From Limibacter armeniacum (GTDB lineage Bacteria > Bacteroidota > Bacteroidia > Cytophagales > Flammeovirgaceae), in contig NZ_JBAJNO010000009.1 of the NCBI RefSeq assembly GCF_036880985.1, positions 3,384,501 through 3,448,500 on the forward strand: 64,000 bases of DNA, in the 5' to 3' direction. Both the position numbers and the translations under genes were made by a program. Below are positions 1 to 10,506 of this stretch, piece by piece. Each line of letters starts with the position of its first letter. Positions within the stretch are counted from its first letter, which is position 1. Below the pieces are notes generated by a model. That model worked only from the letters and a program-made list of their open reading frames with translations, was not told the DNA's origin and did not search any database.

Positions 1-1310
1 CCTTTTTGCTTGAAAGCTCAGACTATCATGGAGCTGATAACAGTTACTCGTTTATATGCTGTGAACCGATTGCCAAGTTTGAGGTATCAGGAACACAGCT
101 AGAGGTTCAGTATCCTGATGCATCTGTTGAGCAGCAAACACTTTCGAGTAAGTCTGATGCAGTAGGTCTACTTGCGGAGTTTATGGAAAGTTTCCAGACA
201 GAGGTTGGAGACCACAAGTTTATTTCCAATGGTTTGTTTGGATATATGTCTTATGATGCGGTTCAATCATTTGAGGATATTGAGTTTAAAAATAAGCAAG
301 GCACCAATGACATTCCTGAAATCTGTTATCAAGCCTTTCGTTTTGTAATTGCAATCAACCATTTCAAGAACGAGTTGCATATTTTTGAACATCAATTAGA
401 AAGTGCTCAAACTCCATCCCGTCTGCAAGAAATATCTCAACTAATCAATAGCCGTAATATTCCAGTTTTTGATTTTAGTATAGAAGGAGAGGAAACTTCA
501 AGTTTTACAGATAATGAGTTTTTGGAAGTTCTCCAAAAAGGAAGAGAACACTGTTTCAGAGGGGATGTTTTTCAGGTGGTACTTTCAAGACGCTATTCAC
601 AACAATTCCGTGGTGATGAATTTAATGTTTATCGCGCACTTCGTTCCATTAACCCTTCTCCTTATCTATTCTATTTCGATTACGGTAATTTCAAGATTTT
701 CGGCTCTTCACCTGAGGCGCAGCTAATAGTAAAGGATAGAAAGGCAACTATACATCCTATTGCAGGAACATTCCGTCGCACAGGTAATGATGAGGCGGAT
801 GCAGAATTGGCAAAGAAACTTTTGGCAGACCCTAAAGAGAATGCAGAGCATGTAATGCTGGTAGACCTTGCTCGTAATGACCTGAGTAGGAATGGTCATA
901 ATGTAAAAGTGGAGGTGTATAAAGAAATCCAATATTATTCTCACCTGATTCACCTAGTGTCTAAAGTGAGTGGAGATTTAGAGGACAATAGAGATTCAGT
1001 TAAAGTGGTGGCAGATACTTTTCCTGCAGGGACATTGTCAGGAGCGCCAAAGTATCGGGCATTGGAGATTATTGATGAAAATGAAAAGGTGAGCCGAAAC
1101 TACTATGGTGGAGCGATAGGCTTTTTAGGTTTTAATGGGGACTTCAATCATGCTATTATGATCCGTTCATTCTTGAGTCAGAATAACAAACTCCACTATC
1201 AGGCAGGGGCAGGTGTGGTTGCAAAGTCAAGCCCGCAAAGCGAGTTGCAGGAAGTGCACAATAAGTTGGCAGCATTGAGAAAAGCCCTTGAAATAGCATC
1301 AAGCATGTAA
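1..1310 (+). CDS. trpE: Anthranilate synthase component I, 5'-truncated by the window edge
   Basis: Large subunit of anthranilate synthase, which converts chorismate to anthranilate in the first committed step of tryptophan synthesis, using ammonia supplied by TrpG. The reading frame is already open at the first bases (a Phe codon precedes the first possible TTG at 6), and the visible part begins inside the N-terminal domain (LLESSDYHG), so roughly 30 residues probably lie upstream. The chorismate-binding domain fills about residues 160-430, with the signatures GDVFQVVLSRR, GSSPEAQL, HPIAGTFRR, ENAEHVMLVDLARNDL and TFPAGTLSGAPK all intact. It is the first visible gene of a six-gene same-strand operon; trpG follows after 30 bases. 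Identification is firm. The operon promoter and any leader are outside the window. Confidence 0.96.
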   Translation, partial: FLLESSDYHGADNSYSFICCEPIAKFEVSGTQLEVQYPDASVEQQTLSSKSDAVGLLAEFMESFQTEVGDHKFISNGLFGYMSYDAVQSFEDIEFKNKQGTNDIPEICYQAFRFVIAINHFKNELHIFEHQLESAQTPSRLQEISQLINSRNIPVFDFSIEGEETSSFTDNEFLEVLQKGREHCFRGDVFQVVLSRRYSQQFRGDEFNVYRALRSINPSPYLFYFDYGNFKIFGSSPEAQLIVKDRKATIHPIAGTFRRTGNDEADAELAKKLLADPKENAEHVMLVDLARNDLSRNGHNVKVEVYKEIQYYSHLIHLVSKVSGDLEDNRDSVKVVADTFPAGTLSGAPKYRALEIIDENEKVSRNYYGGAIGFLGFNGDFNHAIMIRSFLSQNNKLHYQAGAGVVAKSSPQSELQEVHNKLAALRKALEIASSM

Positions 1311-1340
1311 GTGAGTATTGGATAAGAAAAGCGTAAGACA

Positions 1341-1928
1341 ATGAACAATAGAAAGATACTGGTACTCGACAATTATGATTCGTTCGTGTACAATTTAGTG
1401 CACTTGATCCGAGAGCTGGGTTATACACCTGAGGTTTACCGTAATGACAAAATAACTTTAGAGGAAGTGGCTGCTTATGACAAGATTCTACTTTCGCCTG
1501 GTCCAGGTATTCCTTCGGAAGCAGGTATTATGCAGGACTTGATTAGGCGATATGCACGGACCAAGAGCATTATGGGAGTTTGCTTGGGGCATCAGGCAAT
1601 AGGGGAGGTATTTGGGGCAAAGTTGTACAACTTACCTGACGTACAGCACGGTATTTCAAGTCAGGTTAAGATTGAAGATCAGAACACTTTATTGTTCAAG
1701 GGACTTCCTTCAAGCTTTAGCATAGCACACTACCATTCATGGGTTATTGATAAGGATTCGATTGAAGGAACTGACCTAAAAGTGACGGCTAGAAGCGGGG
1801 CTGGGGATATCATGGCAATAGCACATAAAACCTATAAGATATGTGGTGTGCAATTTCATCCTGAGTCAGTACTGACAGAGCATGGGAAAGAGATTATGAG
1901 AAGGTGGTTGGAACAGGAAGTAAAATAG
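1341..1928 (+). CDS. trpG: Anthranilate synthase component II (glutamine amidotransferase)
   Basis: Class I glutamine amidotransferase subunit, 195 aa, that hydrolyses glutamine and passes ammonia to TrpE. The N-terminus VLDNYDSFVYNLVHL is typical. The nucleophile Cys lies in GVCLGHQAIG (about residue 80), the oxyanion motif is LLSPGPGIPSEAG, and the catalytic His/Glu pair is in VQFHPESVLTEHG near the C-terminus. Length matches stand-alone TrpG, so it is not fused to TrpD as in enterobacteria. It sits between trpE and trpD with short gaps of about 30 bases, indicating one transcript. PabA (folate synthesis) is closely related, but the position inside the trp operon decides for TrpG, possibly shared with the folate pathway. 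Confidence 0.96.
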   Translation: MNNRKILVLDNYDSFVYNLVHLIRELGYTPEVYRNDKITLEEVAAYDKILLSPGPGIPSEAGIMQDLIRRYARTKSIMGVCLGHQAIGEVFGAKLYNLPDVQHGISSQVKIEDQNTLLFKGLPSSFSIAHYHSWVIDKDSIEGTDLKVTARSGAGDIMAIAHKTYKICGVQFHPESVLTEHGKEIMRRWLEQEVK

Positions 1929-1956
1929 AAATTGATGACTTTGACTTATTTGAGAA

Positions 1957-2949
1957 ATGAAAGAGATACTGAATCAACTATTTGAATATAAATCCCTAAG
2001 CAGGGAACAGGCAAAAGAAATTCTTATCAACTTGGCACAAGGGCAATATAACTCCAGTCAGATGGCTGCCTTTTTGACCATTTACTTGATGAGAAGTATT
2101 ACAGTGGAAGAACTAACAGGTTTCCGTGATGCTATGTTGGAGCTTTGTCTGAAAGTGGATTTGGATGAGTATGAGGCTGTAGATATAGTAGGAACAGGAG
2201 GAGATGGGAAAAACACTTTTAATATCTCTACTTTATCATCCTTTATAGTGGCGGGAGCGGGGCAGCATGTAACAAAACATGGAAACAATGGAGTTTCGTC
2301 TGTAAGCGGTTCTTCTAATGTGTTGGCTAGTTTAGGTTACCAGTTTACAAATGATAAGGATACTTTAAAAAGGAGTTTGGATGAGGCTAATATCTGCTTC
2401 TTACATGCACCGCTTTTCCATCCTGCAATGAAGAATATCGCCCCGGTTAGAAAAGAGTTGGGAGTAAAGACCTTCTTCAATATTCTAGGACCTTTAGTAA
2501 ATCCGTCTTTTCCGAAAAGGCAATTTTTAGGGGTGTTCAGTCTGGAAGTTGCAAGACTCTATGCTTATCTTCAGCAGCAAACAGATAATTACTTTTCTAT
2601 TATTCATGCCTTGGATGGTTATGATGAGATCTCATTGACAGGAGACTTCAAGATGATTTCTAATCAAGGAGAATATTTGCTCTCACCTTCAGACCTTGGG
2701 TTACCGAAAATTAACCAAGATGACCTTTATGGTGGTGATACAGTTGAGGCAGCAGCCAAAGTATTTACCAATATCTTGGAAGGACAAGGAACGCAAAGCC
2801 AGAATGCAGCAGTATTGGCTAATGCAGGCATGGCGATCAGCTGTGCTAAACAAGTAAGCCCTGAAGAAGGAGTAGCAATGGCAAAAGAGTCATTGGAATC
2901 TGGTAGGGCATTGGAAAGTTTGAAAAAGTTGCTGGCAGTTTGTGCTTGA
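1957..2949 (+). CDS. trpD: Anthranilate phosphoribosyltransferase
   Basis: Transfers phosphoribosyl from PRPP to anthranilate, the second step of tryptophan synthesis. At 330 aa it has the normal length of a single-function TrpD. Visible signatures are the glycine-rich PRPP loop VGTGGDGKNTFNIST (about residues 75-90), KHGNNGVSS, and the DE pair in ALDGYDEISLTG that coordinates Mg-PRPP. The N-terminal helical domain (about 1-65) and the C-terminal alpha/beta domain are both complete. The gene overlaps or abuts the upstream extension of trpC; the chosen trpC start leaves about 34 bases between them. Confidence 0.96.
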   Translation: MKEILNQLFEYKSLSREQAKEILINLAQGQYNSSQMAAFLTIYLMRSITVEELTGFRDAMLELCLKVDLDEYEAVDIVGTGGDGKNTFNISTLSSFIVAGAGQHVTKHGNNGVSSVSGSSNVLASLGYQFTNDKDTLKRSLDEANICFLHAPLFHPAMKNIAPVRKELGVKTFFNILGPLVNPSFPKRQFLGVFSLEVARLYAYLQQQTDNYFSIIHALDGYDEISLTGDFKMISNQGEYLLSPSDLGLPKINQDDLYGGDTVEAAAKVFTNILEGQGTQSQNAAVLANAGMAISCAKQVSPEEGVAMAKESLESGRALESLKKLLAVCA

Positions 2950-2983
2950 TAATTCATTTATTACCCCAAATAATAACCTGAAA

Positions 2984-3766
2984 ATGACAATTCTAGACAA
3001 GATCATTGAACATAAAATCAAGGAAGTCGCAACTCGAAAGGAATACCTGCCGATCAGTAAATTGGAGCAGCGCCCTTTGTTTGATATAGCACCACTTTCA
3101 GCCAAAGCATGGGTTACAAGTCCTAATAGATCGGGTATTATAGCTGAATTCAAGCGCAAATCACCTTCCAAAGGATTGATTAATGGCAATGTCAAAGTAT
3201 CTGACGTTACATCAGCTTATGTAGAAGCTGGGGCTTCCGCTATATCAGTATTGACCGATGAGGAGTTTTTTGGAGGATCGGTTGATGACCTTTTGGCATC
3301 AAGAGGTGTACATAGAGCCCCTCTTTTGAGAAAAGACTTTGTGGTAGATGAATATCAGTTAATTGAAGCAAAGTCTATCGGGGCAGACCTTGTGTTACTT
3401 ATTGCTGCTTGCCTTGAGCCAAAAAAACTGAAGGAATTGGCTATGACTGCCAAAAACTTAGGGCTGGAAGTGTTGATGGAAGTTCATAATGAAGACGAGT
3501 TGAAAGGACATTTGAACGAGCACCTTGATTTGGTAGGAGTCAACAATAGAAACCTGAAAACATTTGAGGTCAGCGTAGAAACCTCAAAACGTTTATCATC
3601 ATTGATCCCAAATGAGTTTTTGAAAATATCGGAAAGCGGAATTAGTGATCCATCCACCATACGGGAGTTGAAAGATTTCGGTTTTGATGGATTCTTGATT
3701 GGTGAAAACTTTATGAAAACGGAAGATCCGGGCAAAGCATGTAAGGAGTTTATTGAAGCAATCTAA
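2984..3766 (+). CDS. trpC: Indole-3-glycerol phosphate synthase
   Basis: Closes the indole ring by decarboxylating CdRP to indole-3-glycerol phosphate. A (beta/alpha)8 barrel of 260 aa from the ATG at 2984. The frame stays open back to 2942, but those 14 codons overlap the end of trpD and encode an unconserved-looking stretch, while MTILDKIIEHKIKEVATRK from 2984 matches how the family begins. Catalytic signatures are IIAEFKRKSPSKG (substrate Lys), SVLTDEEFFGGS, PLLRKDFVVDEYQ, VGVNNRNL and SESGI. It is single-function, with trpF a separate gene 12 bases downstream, in contrast to the TrpC-TrpF fusion of E. coli. Confidence 0.96.
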   Translation: MTILDKIIEHKIKEVATRKEYLPISKLEQRPLFDIAPLSAKAWVTSPNRSGIIAEFKRKSPSKGLINGNVKVSDVTSAYVEAGASAISVLTDEEFFGGSVDDLLASRGVHRAPLLRKDFVVDEYQLIEAKSIGADLVLLIAACLEPKKLKELAMTAKNLGLEVLMEVHNEDELKGHLNEHLDLVGVNNRNLKTFEVSVETSKRLSSLIPNEFLKISESGISDPSTIRELKDFGFDGFLIGENFMKTEDPGKACKEFIEAI

Positions 3767-3778
3767 CAGAGAAAAGGT

Positions 3779-4402
3779 ATGAAGCTGAAAGTATGTGGTA
3801 TGCGAGATGCTGGAAATATCGAAGCTTTGCTTTCATTATCTCCTGACTATATAGGGTTCATCTTTTATGAAAAATCACCCCGTTATGTAGGGGATGTTCT
3901 AAGTTCTGAGCTTGTACTTCGTTTGATTCCCAATACGGTTCAAAAAGTAGGAGTATTTGTGAACATGGAAGTGAATTCATTATTGAAAGTAGCGGATAGC
4001 TATAAGTTAGATGTTATTCAATTACATGGGAATGAATCACCTGAAATGTGTAAGGAGGTAAAGCAGGCAGGATATCAGGTGGTGAAAGTATTTGGGGTAG
4101 ATGAATCATTTGATTTTTCGAGGCTAGCTCCATACGAAGCACATGTTGACTTCTTTCTATTTGATACTAAAAGCCCTGCACATGGTGGTACAGGTAAAAC
4201 ATTTGACTGGACGGTACTAGAGGGATACTCAAGTGATAAGCCATTTTTCTTGAGTGGAGGCATTAGTCTTGAGAACATTAAAGAAGTAAATACACTTATA
4301 CATCCGCAGCTTTATGCATTGGATGTGAATAGCCGTTTTGAAACAGCTCCCGGATTGAAGGATATATCCTTATTGGAGGATTTGAAAGCGAATATGATTT
4401 GA
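3779..4402 (+). CDS. trpF: Phosphoribosylanthranilate isomerase
   Basis: Amadori isomerase converting PRA to CdRP, third step of the tryptophan pathway. 207 aa, a small (beta/alpha)8 barrel of normal length. The catalytic Cys is in [12 protein letters not shown] at the very start, the catalytic Asp is in [18 protein letters not shown] (about residues 125-140), and the phosphate-binding end shows [12 protein letters not shown] and [16 protein letters not shown]. The start at 3779 sits 12 bases after trpC, so translational coupling is likely. trpB follows 25 bases later. Confidence 0.95.
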   Translation: MKLKVCGMRDAGNIEALLSLSPDYIGFIFYEKSPRYVGDVLSSELVLRLIPNTVQKVGVFVNMEVNSLLKVADSYKLDVIQLHGNESPEMCKEVKQAGYQVVKVFGVDESFDFSRLAPYEAHVDFFLFDTKSPAHGGTGKTFDWTVLEGYSSDKPFFLSGGISLENIKEVNTLIHPQLYALDVNSRFETAPGLKDISLLEDLKANMI

Positions 4403-4427
4403 ACTACAAGCACTTTATATACAAAGT

Positions 4428-5615
4428 ATGATGACTTATAAACAACCTAACGAAAGAGGCTACTATGGACAGTTTGGTGGAGCTTTTATTCCTGAAATGC
4501 TTTACCCAAATGTTGAAGAGTTGAAGGAAAACTACTTACAGATGATTGGTGAGGAGTCTTTCCAAAAGGAGTTTGACAGTTTGCTTAAGGATTATGTAGG
4601 GAGACCAACCCCTCTTTATTTTGCAGGCAAATTGTCAGAATATTATGGGACAAATATTTACTTAAAACGTGAAGATTTGAACCATACAGGTGCACACAAA
4701 ATCAATAATACAATTGGTCAGATTCTGTTAGCTAAGCGTCTAGGGAAACAGAAAATCATAGCTGAAACTGGGGCGGGACAACATGGGGTTGCAACAGCAA
4801 CAGTTTGTGCTTTAATGGGACTGGAGTGCATTGTCTACATGGGAAAACTGGATATGGAAAGACAGCGTCCAAATGTAGAAAGAATGCGAATTCTTGGGGC
4901 AACGGTTATACCTGCAGAAAGCGGTAGTATGACCTTGAAGGATGCTACGAACGAGGCAATGCGTCACTGGATCAATAACCCTGCGGACACACATTATATT
5001 ATCGGTTCCGTGGTTGGACCACACCCTTATCCAGATATGGTAGCAAGGTTTCAGTCCGTGATTTCTGAAGAAATGAGATGGCAGTTGAAGGAACATACAG
5101 GTAATGAAAATCCTGATTATGTGATTGCCTGTGTGGGTGGAGGTAGTAATGCGGCTGGAGCATTTTATCATTATTTGGATGATTTGGATGTGAAGTTAGT
5201 TGCAGTAGAGGCTGCAGGTTTAGGAGTGAACTCTGGAGAATCGGCGGCAACGACTGCACTTGGAAAACCAGGTGTTTTACATGGTAGCAAGACACTATTG
5301 ATGCAAACCGAAGATGGACAGGTAGTGGAACCATACTCTATTTCGGCAGGTCTTGACTATCCAGGTATTGGACCTATTCACGCACACCTTTTTGATTCAG
5401 GTAGAGCGCAGTTCCAATACGTAACCGATGAGGAAGCAATGCAATCAGGTATTCAGCTGAGCAGAATGGAAGGCATCATTCCTGCAATTGAATCAGCTCA
5501 TGCATTGGGAGCTTTAGGGAAAATGAAATTTGAAAAGGATGATGTAGTAGTAGTTAACCTTTCGGGTAGGGGAGATAAGGATTTGGAAAGCTATATCAAA
5601 TGGGGCAAATACTAA
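4428..5615 (+). CDS. trpB: Tryptophan synthase beta subunit
   Basis: PLP enzyme that condenses indole with serine to make tryptophan. 395 aa, normal TrpB1 length. The PLP lysine is in [16 protein letters not shown] (about residue 87), the phosphate-binding loop is [10 protein letters not shown], and [13 protein letters not shown] is the substrate loop. ATG codons at 4428 and 4431 are both usable. It is the last gene of this operon: a terminator begins about 30 bases after the stop and the next gene is unrelated. TrpB normally works with TrpA, which supplies indole; no trpA is present here, so it must be encoded elsewhere in the genome. Confidence 0.97.
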   Translation: MMTYKQPNERGYYGQFGGAFIPEMLYPNVEELKENYLQMIGEESFQKEFDSLLKDYVGRPTPLYFAGKLSEYYGTNIYLKREDLNHTGAHKINNTIGQILLAKRLGKQKIIAETGAGQHGVATATVCALMGLECIVYMGKLDMERQRPNVERMRILGATVIPAESGSMTLKDATNEAMRHWINNPADTHYIIGSVVGPHPYPDMVARFQSVISEEMRWQLKEHTGNENPDYVIACVGGGSNAAGAFYHYLDDLDVKLVAVEAAGLGVNSGESAATTALGKPGVLHGSKTLLMQTEDGQVVEPYSISAGLDYPGIGPIHAHLFDSGRAQFQYVTDEEAMQSGIQLSRMEGIIPAIESAHALGALGKMKFEKDDVVVVNLSGRGDKDLESYIKWGKY

Positions 5616-5645
5616 TTTGACCTTTAAGTAATAACTACGAAGAAG

Positions 5646-5685
5646 ACCTTTCAAAACACTTCTGTGTTTGGAGAGGTTTTTTTTA
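5646..5685 (+). terminator. Rho-independent terminator of the trp operon
   Basis: A 14-base stem (5646-5659 with 5664-5677, one G-T pair and one mismatch) with a 4-base loop is followed by eight T. It lies 30 bases after the trpB stop, so it ends the operon before trpA would be expected. Confidence 0.85.
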
Positions 5686-5727
5686 TTTTGTCCACAAATC
5701 AAACTTTATGATGATCATTCAGCTAAT

Positions 5728-6303
5728 ATGAATCAAAAGGTAAAAAAGGAAATACGCGATTGGGGTATAATGCTCTTAGTGATAGGAGGATTATACTTCA
5801 CAGGGTGGCATGTTGAAGTATTTGGAACAATACAGGGAATACTTCTGAGAACTGGGGTTATGAAGCCAAATATTAATGAGGAAGGGTTCGGTAAGGCAGA
5901 TTATAACCTTCAGTTGGAAGATATGGAGGGGGATGTGATGTCTTTACAGGACTTGAAAGGCAAAACATTGTTTATCAACTTTTGGGCAACCTGGTGTCCG
6001 CCTTGTGTGGCTGAAATGCCTGAGATTTATGAGTTATATAGTGAAATGAAAAATGAAGAGATTGCCTTTGTGATGATATCGGTAGATGAGGACCCTTTGA
6101 AGTTGCAAAAGTTTTTAGAAAGGAAAGCTTATGATTTCCCTGTTTATCAGTTGAAGTCTTCCGTGCCTGAAGTGTTTCAGAGTAGTTCAGTGCCTACTAC
6201 TTTTATAGTTTCACCAGATGGGAAAATTGTACTAAAACATGCTGGTATGGCAAGCTACAATAATGACAAAGTGAAAACCTTGCTACGAAATATTAGCGAC
6301 TGA
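5728..6303 (+). CDS. Membrane-anchored TlpA-like thiol:disulfide oxidoreductase
   Basis: Periplasmic thioredoxin-fold protein, 191 aa, of the TlpA/ResA type. The ATG at 5728 was chosen because the open frame upstream of it (back to 5668) runs through the trp terminator. Residues about 10-30 (MLLVIGGLYFTGW and following) form a signal anchor. The redox motif is in FINFWATWCPPCVAEMP (CPPC), and the cis-proline region is SVPTTFIVSPDGKIV, both intact. Proteins of this family reduce disulfides in cytochrome c maturation or other exported proteins; which one applies cannot be told here. No cytochrome genes are adjacent; the neighbours are trpB and rpoB. Confidence 0.85.
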   Translation: MNQKVKKEIRDWGIMLLVIGGLYFTGWHVEVFGTIQGILLRTGVMKPNINEEGFGKADYNLQLEDMEGDVMSLQDLKGKTLFINFWATWCPPCVAEMPEIYELYSEMKNEEIAFVMISVDEDPLKLQKFLERKAYDFPVYQLKSSVPEVFQSSSVPTTFIVSPDGKIVLKHAGMASYNNDKVKTLLRNISD

Positions 6304-6429
6304 TCTTGTCAGGAAGGGCGATAAAAGAAATTTTAGGTTTATTAAGATTCTTTAATATAATCTCGTGGACGCATTAACGCTTATTAGATAAAAATTATTA
6401 TCTTTATAAGATTGATAATGCGGCACTAA

Positions 6430-6461
6430 TTTGTTTATGCAAAACGAAAATCGTAGTTTTG
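6430..6461 (+). promoter_or_regulatory. Predicted Bacteroidota sigma-A promoter of rpoB
   Basis: TTTG at 6430-6433, a 20-base spacer, then TAGTTTTG at 6454-6461 match the Bacteroidota primary-sigma consensus (TTTG, 19-21 bases, TAnnTTTG) in every defined position. Transcription would start near 6468, giving an rpoB leader of about 95 bases. Confidence 0.75.
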
Positions 6462-6561
6462 CGCTCTATTTTGCAATAATAATACTTGATTTTTTGGCAT
6501 TTTTCGACTAATGCCAGAACTTCAGTTGAGTTTGTTTCTATAAATCAAACATATAATTACC

Positions 6562-9500
6562 TTGGCTACATTCATACACGGCAGGAAAAACTTCGCGTCA
6601 GTTGATAGGATTATCGATTATCCTGACTTCCTAGACGTACAGTTTCGCTCATTCAGAGATTTCTTCCAAATGGAAACCTCGCCTGAAAAGCGTAAGCAGG
6701 AAGGGCTTTACAAGGTGTTCCAGGAGAACTTCCCTATTGCGGACTCCAGAGAAAACTTTGTGCTGGAATTCATCGACTACACCATCGATCCGCCTAAATA
6801 TTCGGTAGATGAGTGTATCGAAAGAGGCTTGACCTTCAGCGTTCCGTTGAAAGCGAAGCTGAAGCTTTCTTGCAACGATGAGGATAATGAAGATTTCGAA
6901 ACTATTGAGCAGGAAGTATTCCTTGGTACTGTTCCTTACATGACAGAGAAGGGGTCTTTTGTAATCAATGGTGCTGAAAGGGTAATCGTTTCACAGCTGC
7001 ATAGATCTCCGGGCGTATTCTTCGCTCAGTCTAAGCACACCAACGGTACTAAACTGTACTCTGCAAGGGTCATCCCTTTTAAAGGTTCATGGATCGAATT
7101 TGCGACAGACGTTAACAACGTTATGTATGCTTACATCGACCGTAAGAAAAAATTCCCGGTTACAACACTGCTTAGGGCTATCGGTTATGGTACTGATAAG
7201 GATATCCTAGGTCTGTTTAACCTTTCTGAAGAAGTAGAGGCAACACCTGCTGCCCTTAAGAAAATTGTAGGCAGAAAGCTTGCAGCACGTGTCCTGAAAA
7301 CATGGACAGAAGACTTCGTAGATGAAGATACTGGAGAGGTAGTTTCAATTGACCGTAACGAGGTTGTATTGGAGCGTGACCACGAGATCCAGGATGAAGA
7401 TGTTGATGTGATTTTGGATGCAGGTGTAAATACTGTAATCCTGCACCGCGCTGATATCAATATCGCGGATTACATGATCATCTACAATACGCTTCATAAG
7501 GATAACTCAAACTCTGAGAAAGAGGCGGTTGAGCAGATTTATCGTCAGCTTCGTAACACTGAAGCACCAGATGAGCAAACTGCACGTGAAATTATTCACA
7601 ACCTGTTCTTCTCAGACAAGCGTTATGACTTGGGAGATGTAGGTCGTTACAGAATCAACAAGAAGCTGAAGTTGAATACTGAGATGGATGTGAAAGTTCT
7701 TACAAAAGAGGACATCATTGAAATCATCAGATTCCTGATCACACTGATCAACTCTAAAGCGGTAGTTGATGACATTGACCACCTTTCAAACAGACGTGTT
7801 AGAACAGTAGGTGAACAACTTTGGTCACAGTTCGGCGTAGGTTTGGCTCGTATGGCTCGTACGATCAAAGAAAGAATGAACGTAAGAGATAACGAGGATT
7901 TCAAACCAGCTGACCTGATTAACGCACGTACGTTGTCATCAGTGATCAACTCGTTCTTCGGTACCAACCAGCTGTCTCAGTTTATGGACCAAACTAACCC
8001 GCTGGCAGAGGTTACGCACAAGCGTAGGGTTTCTGCATTGGGTCCAGGTGGTCTATCTCGTGAGCGTGCAGGTTTCGAGGTTCGTGACGTTCACTACACA
8101 CACTACGGTCGTCTGTGTACTATTGAAACTCCGGAAGGTCCAAACATTGGTCTGATTTCTTCACTTTGTGTTTACGCAAAAGTAAACAGCATGGGATTCA
8201 TCGAAACTCCTTACCGTCCTGTACAGGAAGGAAAAGTAAAAGAGGAGATCGTATACCTAAGTGCTGAAGAAGAAGATGGTGTATTCATTGCACAGTCTAA
8301 CATCGACCTGAAAGAAGATGGTGCTTTCGAAGACGATACACTGAAAGTAAGATTTGAGGGTGACTTCCCACTGAAATCTCCAGAAGAAATCAGTTATGTG
8401 GACGTTGCTCCTAACCAGATTGTATCAGTTGCAGCGTCATTGATTCCTTTCTTGGAGCATGATGATGCCAACCGTGCCCTGATGGGATCAAACATGCAGC
8501 GCCAAGCGGTGCCATTGTTGCGTCCTGAGGCACCAATTGTAGGTACAGGTCTGGAAAGACGTGTTGCGATGGACTCTAAAGCCGTGCTTACAGCAGAGGC
8601 TGATGGTGTGATCGAATACGTAGATTCAGAGAAAATCCACATCCGTTACGATTTGACAGAGGAACAACGTCTGGTTACATTCGAAAACGATGTGATGGAA
8701 TACCCACTTGTGAAGTTTAGAAGAACGAACCAAGATACTTGTATGAATATGAAGCCTCTCGTTAAGAAAGGTGAGCGTATTCAAAAAGGTCAGGTTCTTT
8801 CTGAAGGCTACTCGACTGAAAATGGAGAGTTGGCATTGGGTAAAAACATGTTGGTTGCCTTCGTACCTTGGCAAGGTTACAACTTTGAGGATGCGATCGT
8901 AATTTCTGAAAGAGTTGTAAGAGATGACGTTTATACTTCATTGCACATTGAAGAGTTTGAACTTGAAGTGCGTGATACAAAACGTGGTGAGGAAGAGTTG
9001 ACTTCTGAAATTCCAAACGTAAGTGAGGAAGCAGTGAAGAACCTAGATGAAAACGGTATCATCCGTGTAGGTAGCTTTGTGAAAGAAGGAGATATCCTGA
9101 TCGGTAAGATTACACCAAAAGGTGAGTCAGACCCAACTCCAGAAGAAAAACTACTGAGAGCAATCTTCGGTGATAAAGCAGGTGACGTTAAAGATGCTTC
9201 AATGAAAGCGTCAGCTTCACTGAGAGGTACTGTAATTGGTACTAAGCTATTCTCTCGTCCTAAGAAAGACAAGGACATGAGAGCAAAAGCAAAACAGGAA
9301 GTTGAAAAGCTGAAAAAGGAGTACTCTCGTAACCTGAAAGGCCTTGAAGCAAAAGCTATCAACAAATTGGTAGAATTGCTGAATGGCTTGACATCTCAAG
9401 GTGTTTACCACAAGTTCGGTGAAGAGGTATTAAGCAAAGGTGTGAAATTCTCACGTGAGAACATCGAAGCTAACCTGTTCCCAGAAAAGAACCCTTATAA

Positions 9501-10425
9501 GGATGAGTCTAGCTACGCTGTAGCAGAAGAGGCTAACCTGTTGGGTGATCTGATCTTGGATAACTGGACTGAGGATGAGAATACAAATGAGCTGATCAGT
9601 GAACTGGTTAGAAGCTATACAAAAATCCGTAACGAGCTAAATAGCCGTTTCAAACGCGATAGATTTACACTGGAAGTAGGTGATGAGTTGCCTACAGGTA
9701 TTGTGAAACTTGCTAAAGTTTACATTGCTAAGAAGCGTAAGTTGAAAGTGGGTGATAAGATGGCCGGTCGTCACGGTAACAAAGGTGTGGTTGCAAGAAT
9801 TGTACGTGAAGAGGATATGCCATTCCTAGAGGATGGTACGCCAATGGACGTATGTTTGAACCCACTAGGTGTACCTTCACGTATGAACCTTGGTCAGATT
9901 TATGAAACTGTTCTTGGATTGGCAGGTAGAATTCTTGGTAGAAAGTATGCTACACCAATCTTTGACGGTGCTACAGAAGACGAAGTAGTGGCAGAGCTGG
10001 ATGCGGCAGGACTTCCAAGCTTTGGACGTTCTTACTTGTATGACGGTCTGACAGGTGAGCGCTTTGACCAGGCAGTAACAGTAGGTATCATGTACATGCT
10101 GAAACTGGGTCACTTGGTTGACGATAAGATGCACGCCCGTTCTATCGGTCCTTACTCATTGATTACGCAGCAGCCATTGGGTGGTAAAGCTCAGTTTGGT
10201 GGTCAGCGTTTTGGTGAGATGGAGGTTTGGGCACTGGAAGCATTCGGTGCAGCAAACGTACTTCGTGAGATTCTGACTGTGAAGTCCGATGACGTAGTAG
10301 GTAGAGCAAAAGCTTACGAAGCAATTGTGAAGGGTGAAAACATGCCGAAACCAAATATTCCTGAATCATTCAACGTATTGGTTCACGAATTGAGAGGTCT
10401 GGCATTGGAAATCACGCTTGACTAA
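6562..10425 (+). CDS. rpoB: DNA-directed RNA polymerase beta subunit
   Basis: Beta subunit of RNA polymerase, 1287 aa, full length for Bacteroidota. TTG at 6562 is taken as start: it is followed directly by [27 protein letters not shown], the conserved N-terminus, and no in-frame ATG precedes it. The rifampicin-pocket region (about residues 465-490) reads [19 protein letters not shown]; the active-site regions [41 protein letters not shown] and [21 protein letters not shown] are intact. Codon use is strongly adapted (CGT, GGT, AAC), as expected of a highly expressed gene. Unusually, neither rplJ/rplL upstream nor rpoC downstream is present: the gene has its own promoter and terminator. Residue 520 is Thr where most RpoB have Pro before the [10 protein letters not shown] motif. 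Confidence 0.98.
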   Translation: MATFIHGRKNFASVDRIIDYPDFLDVQFRSFRDFFQMETSPEKRKQEGLYKVFQENFPIADSRENFVLEFIDYTIDPPKYSVDECIERGLTFSVPLKAKLKLSCNDEDNEDFETIEQEVFLGTVPYMTEKGSFVINGAERVIVSQLHRSPGVFFAQSKHTNGTKLYSARVIPFKGSWIEFATDVNNVMYAYIDRKKKFPVTTLLRAIGYGTDKDILGLFNLSEEVEATPAALKKIVGRKLAARVLKTWTEDFVDEDTGEVVSIDRNEVVLERDHEIQDEDVDVILDAGVNTVILHRADINIADYMIIYNTLHKDNSNSEKEAVEQIYRQLRNTEAPDEQTAREIIHNLFFSDKRYDLGDVGRYRINKKLKLNTEMDVKVLTKEDIIEIIRFLITLINSKAVVDDIDHLSNRRVRTVGEQLWSQFGVGLARMARTIKERMNVRDNEDFKPADLINARTLSSVINSFFGTNQLSQFMDQTNPLAEVTHKRRVSALGPGGLSRERAGFEVRDVHYTHYGRLCTIETPEGPNIGLISSLCVYAKVNSMGFIETPYRPVQEGKVKEEIVYLSAEEEDGVFIAQSNIDLKEDGAFEDDTLKVRFEGDFPLKSPEEISYVDVAPNQIVSVAASLIPFLEHDDANRALMGSNMQRQAVPLLRPEAPIVGTGLERRVAMDSKAVLTAEADGVIEYVDSEKIHIRYDLTEEQRLVTFENDVMEYPLVKFRRTNQDTCMNMKPLVKKGERIQKGQVLSEGYSTENGELALGKNMLVAFVPWQGYNFEDAIVISERVVRDDVYTSLHIEEFELEVRDTKRGEEELTSEIPNVSEEAVKNLDENGIIRVGSFVKEGDILIGKITPKGESDPTPEEKLLRAIFGDKAGDVKDASMKASASLRGTVIGTKLFSRPKKDKDMRAKAKQEVEKLKKEYSRNLKGLEAKAINKLVELLNGLTSQGVYHKFGEEVLSKGVKFSRENIEANLFPEKNPYKDESSYAVAEEANLLGDLILDNWTEDENTNELISELVRSYTKIRNELNSRFKRDRFTLEVGDELPTGIVKLAKVYIAKKRKLKVGDKMAGRHGNKGVVARIVREEDMPFLEDGTPMDVCLNPLGVPSRMNLGQIYETVLGLAGRILGRKYATPIFDGATEDEVVAELDAAGLPSFGRSYLYDGLTGERFDQAVTVGIMYMLKLGHLVDDKMHARSIGPYSLITQQPLGGKAQFGGQRFGEMEVWALEAFGAANVLREILTVKSDDVVGRAKAYEAIVKGENMPKPNIPESFNVLVHELRGLALEITLD

Positions 10426-10449
10426 GAATAAAATAAGTAGCCAAAGGAT

Positions 10450-10487
10450 AAAGACCTGCATAGCATCACGCTATTGCAGGTCTTTTT
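10450..10487 (+). terminator. Terminator directly after rpoB
   Basis: A perfect 11-bp stem (10450-10460 with 10475-10485) extended by an inner TAGC/GCTA pairing and followed by a T run. It lies 25 bases after the rpoB stop and argues that rpoB is not cotranscribed with anything downstream. Confidence 0.9.
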
Positions 10488-10506
10488 ACTTTTATACCTT
10501 TTTAAA

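Noticed and set aside
7185-9365. Long minus-strand frames inside rpoB (up to 144 codons)
   Set aside because: Shadows caused by rpoB codon bias; Ser/Arg-rich products with no domain.
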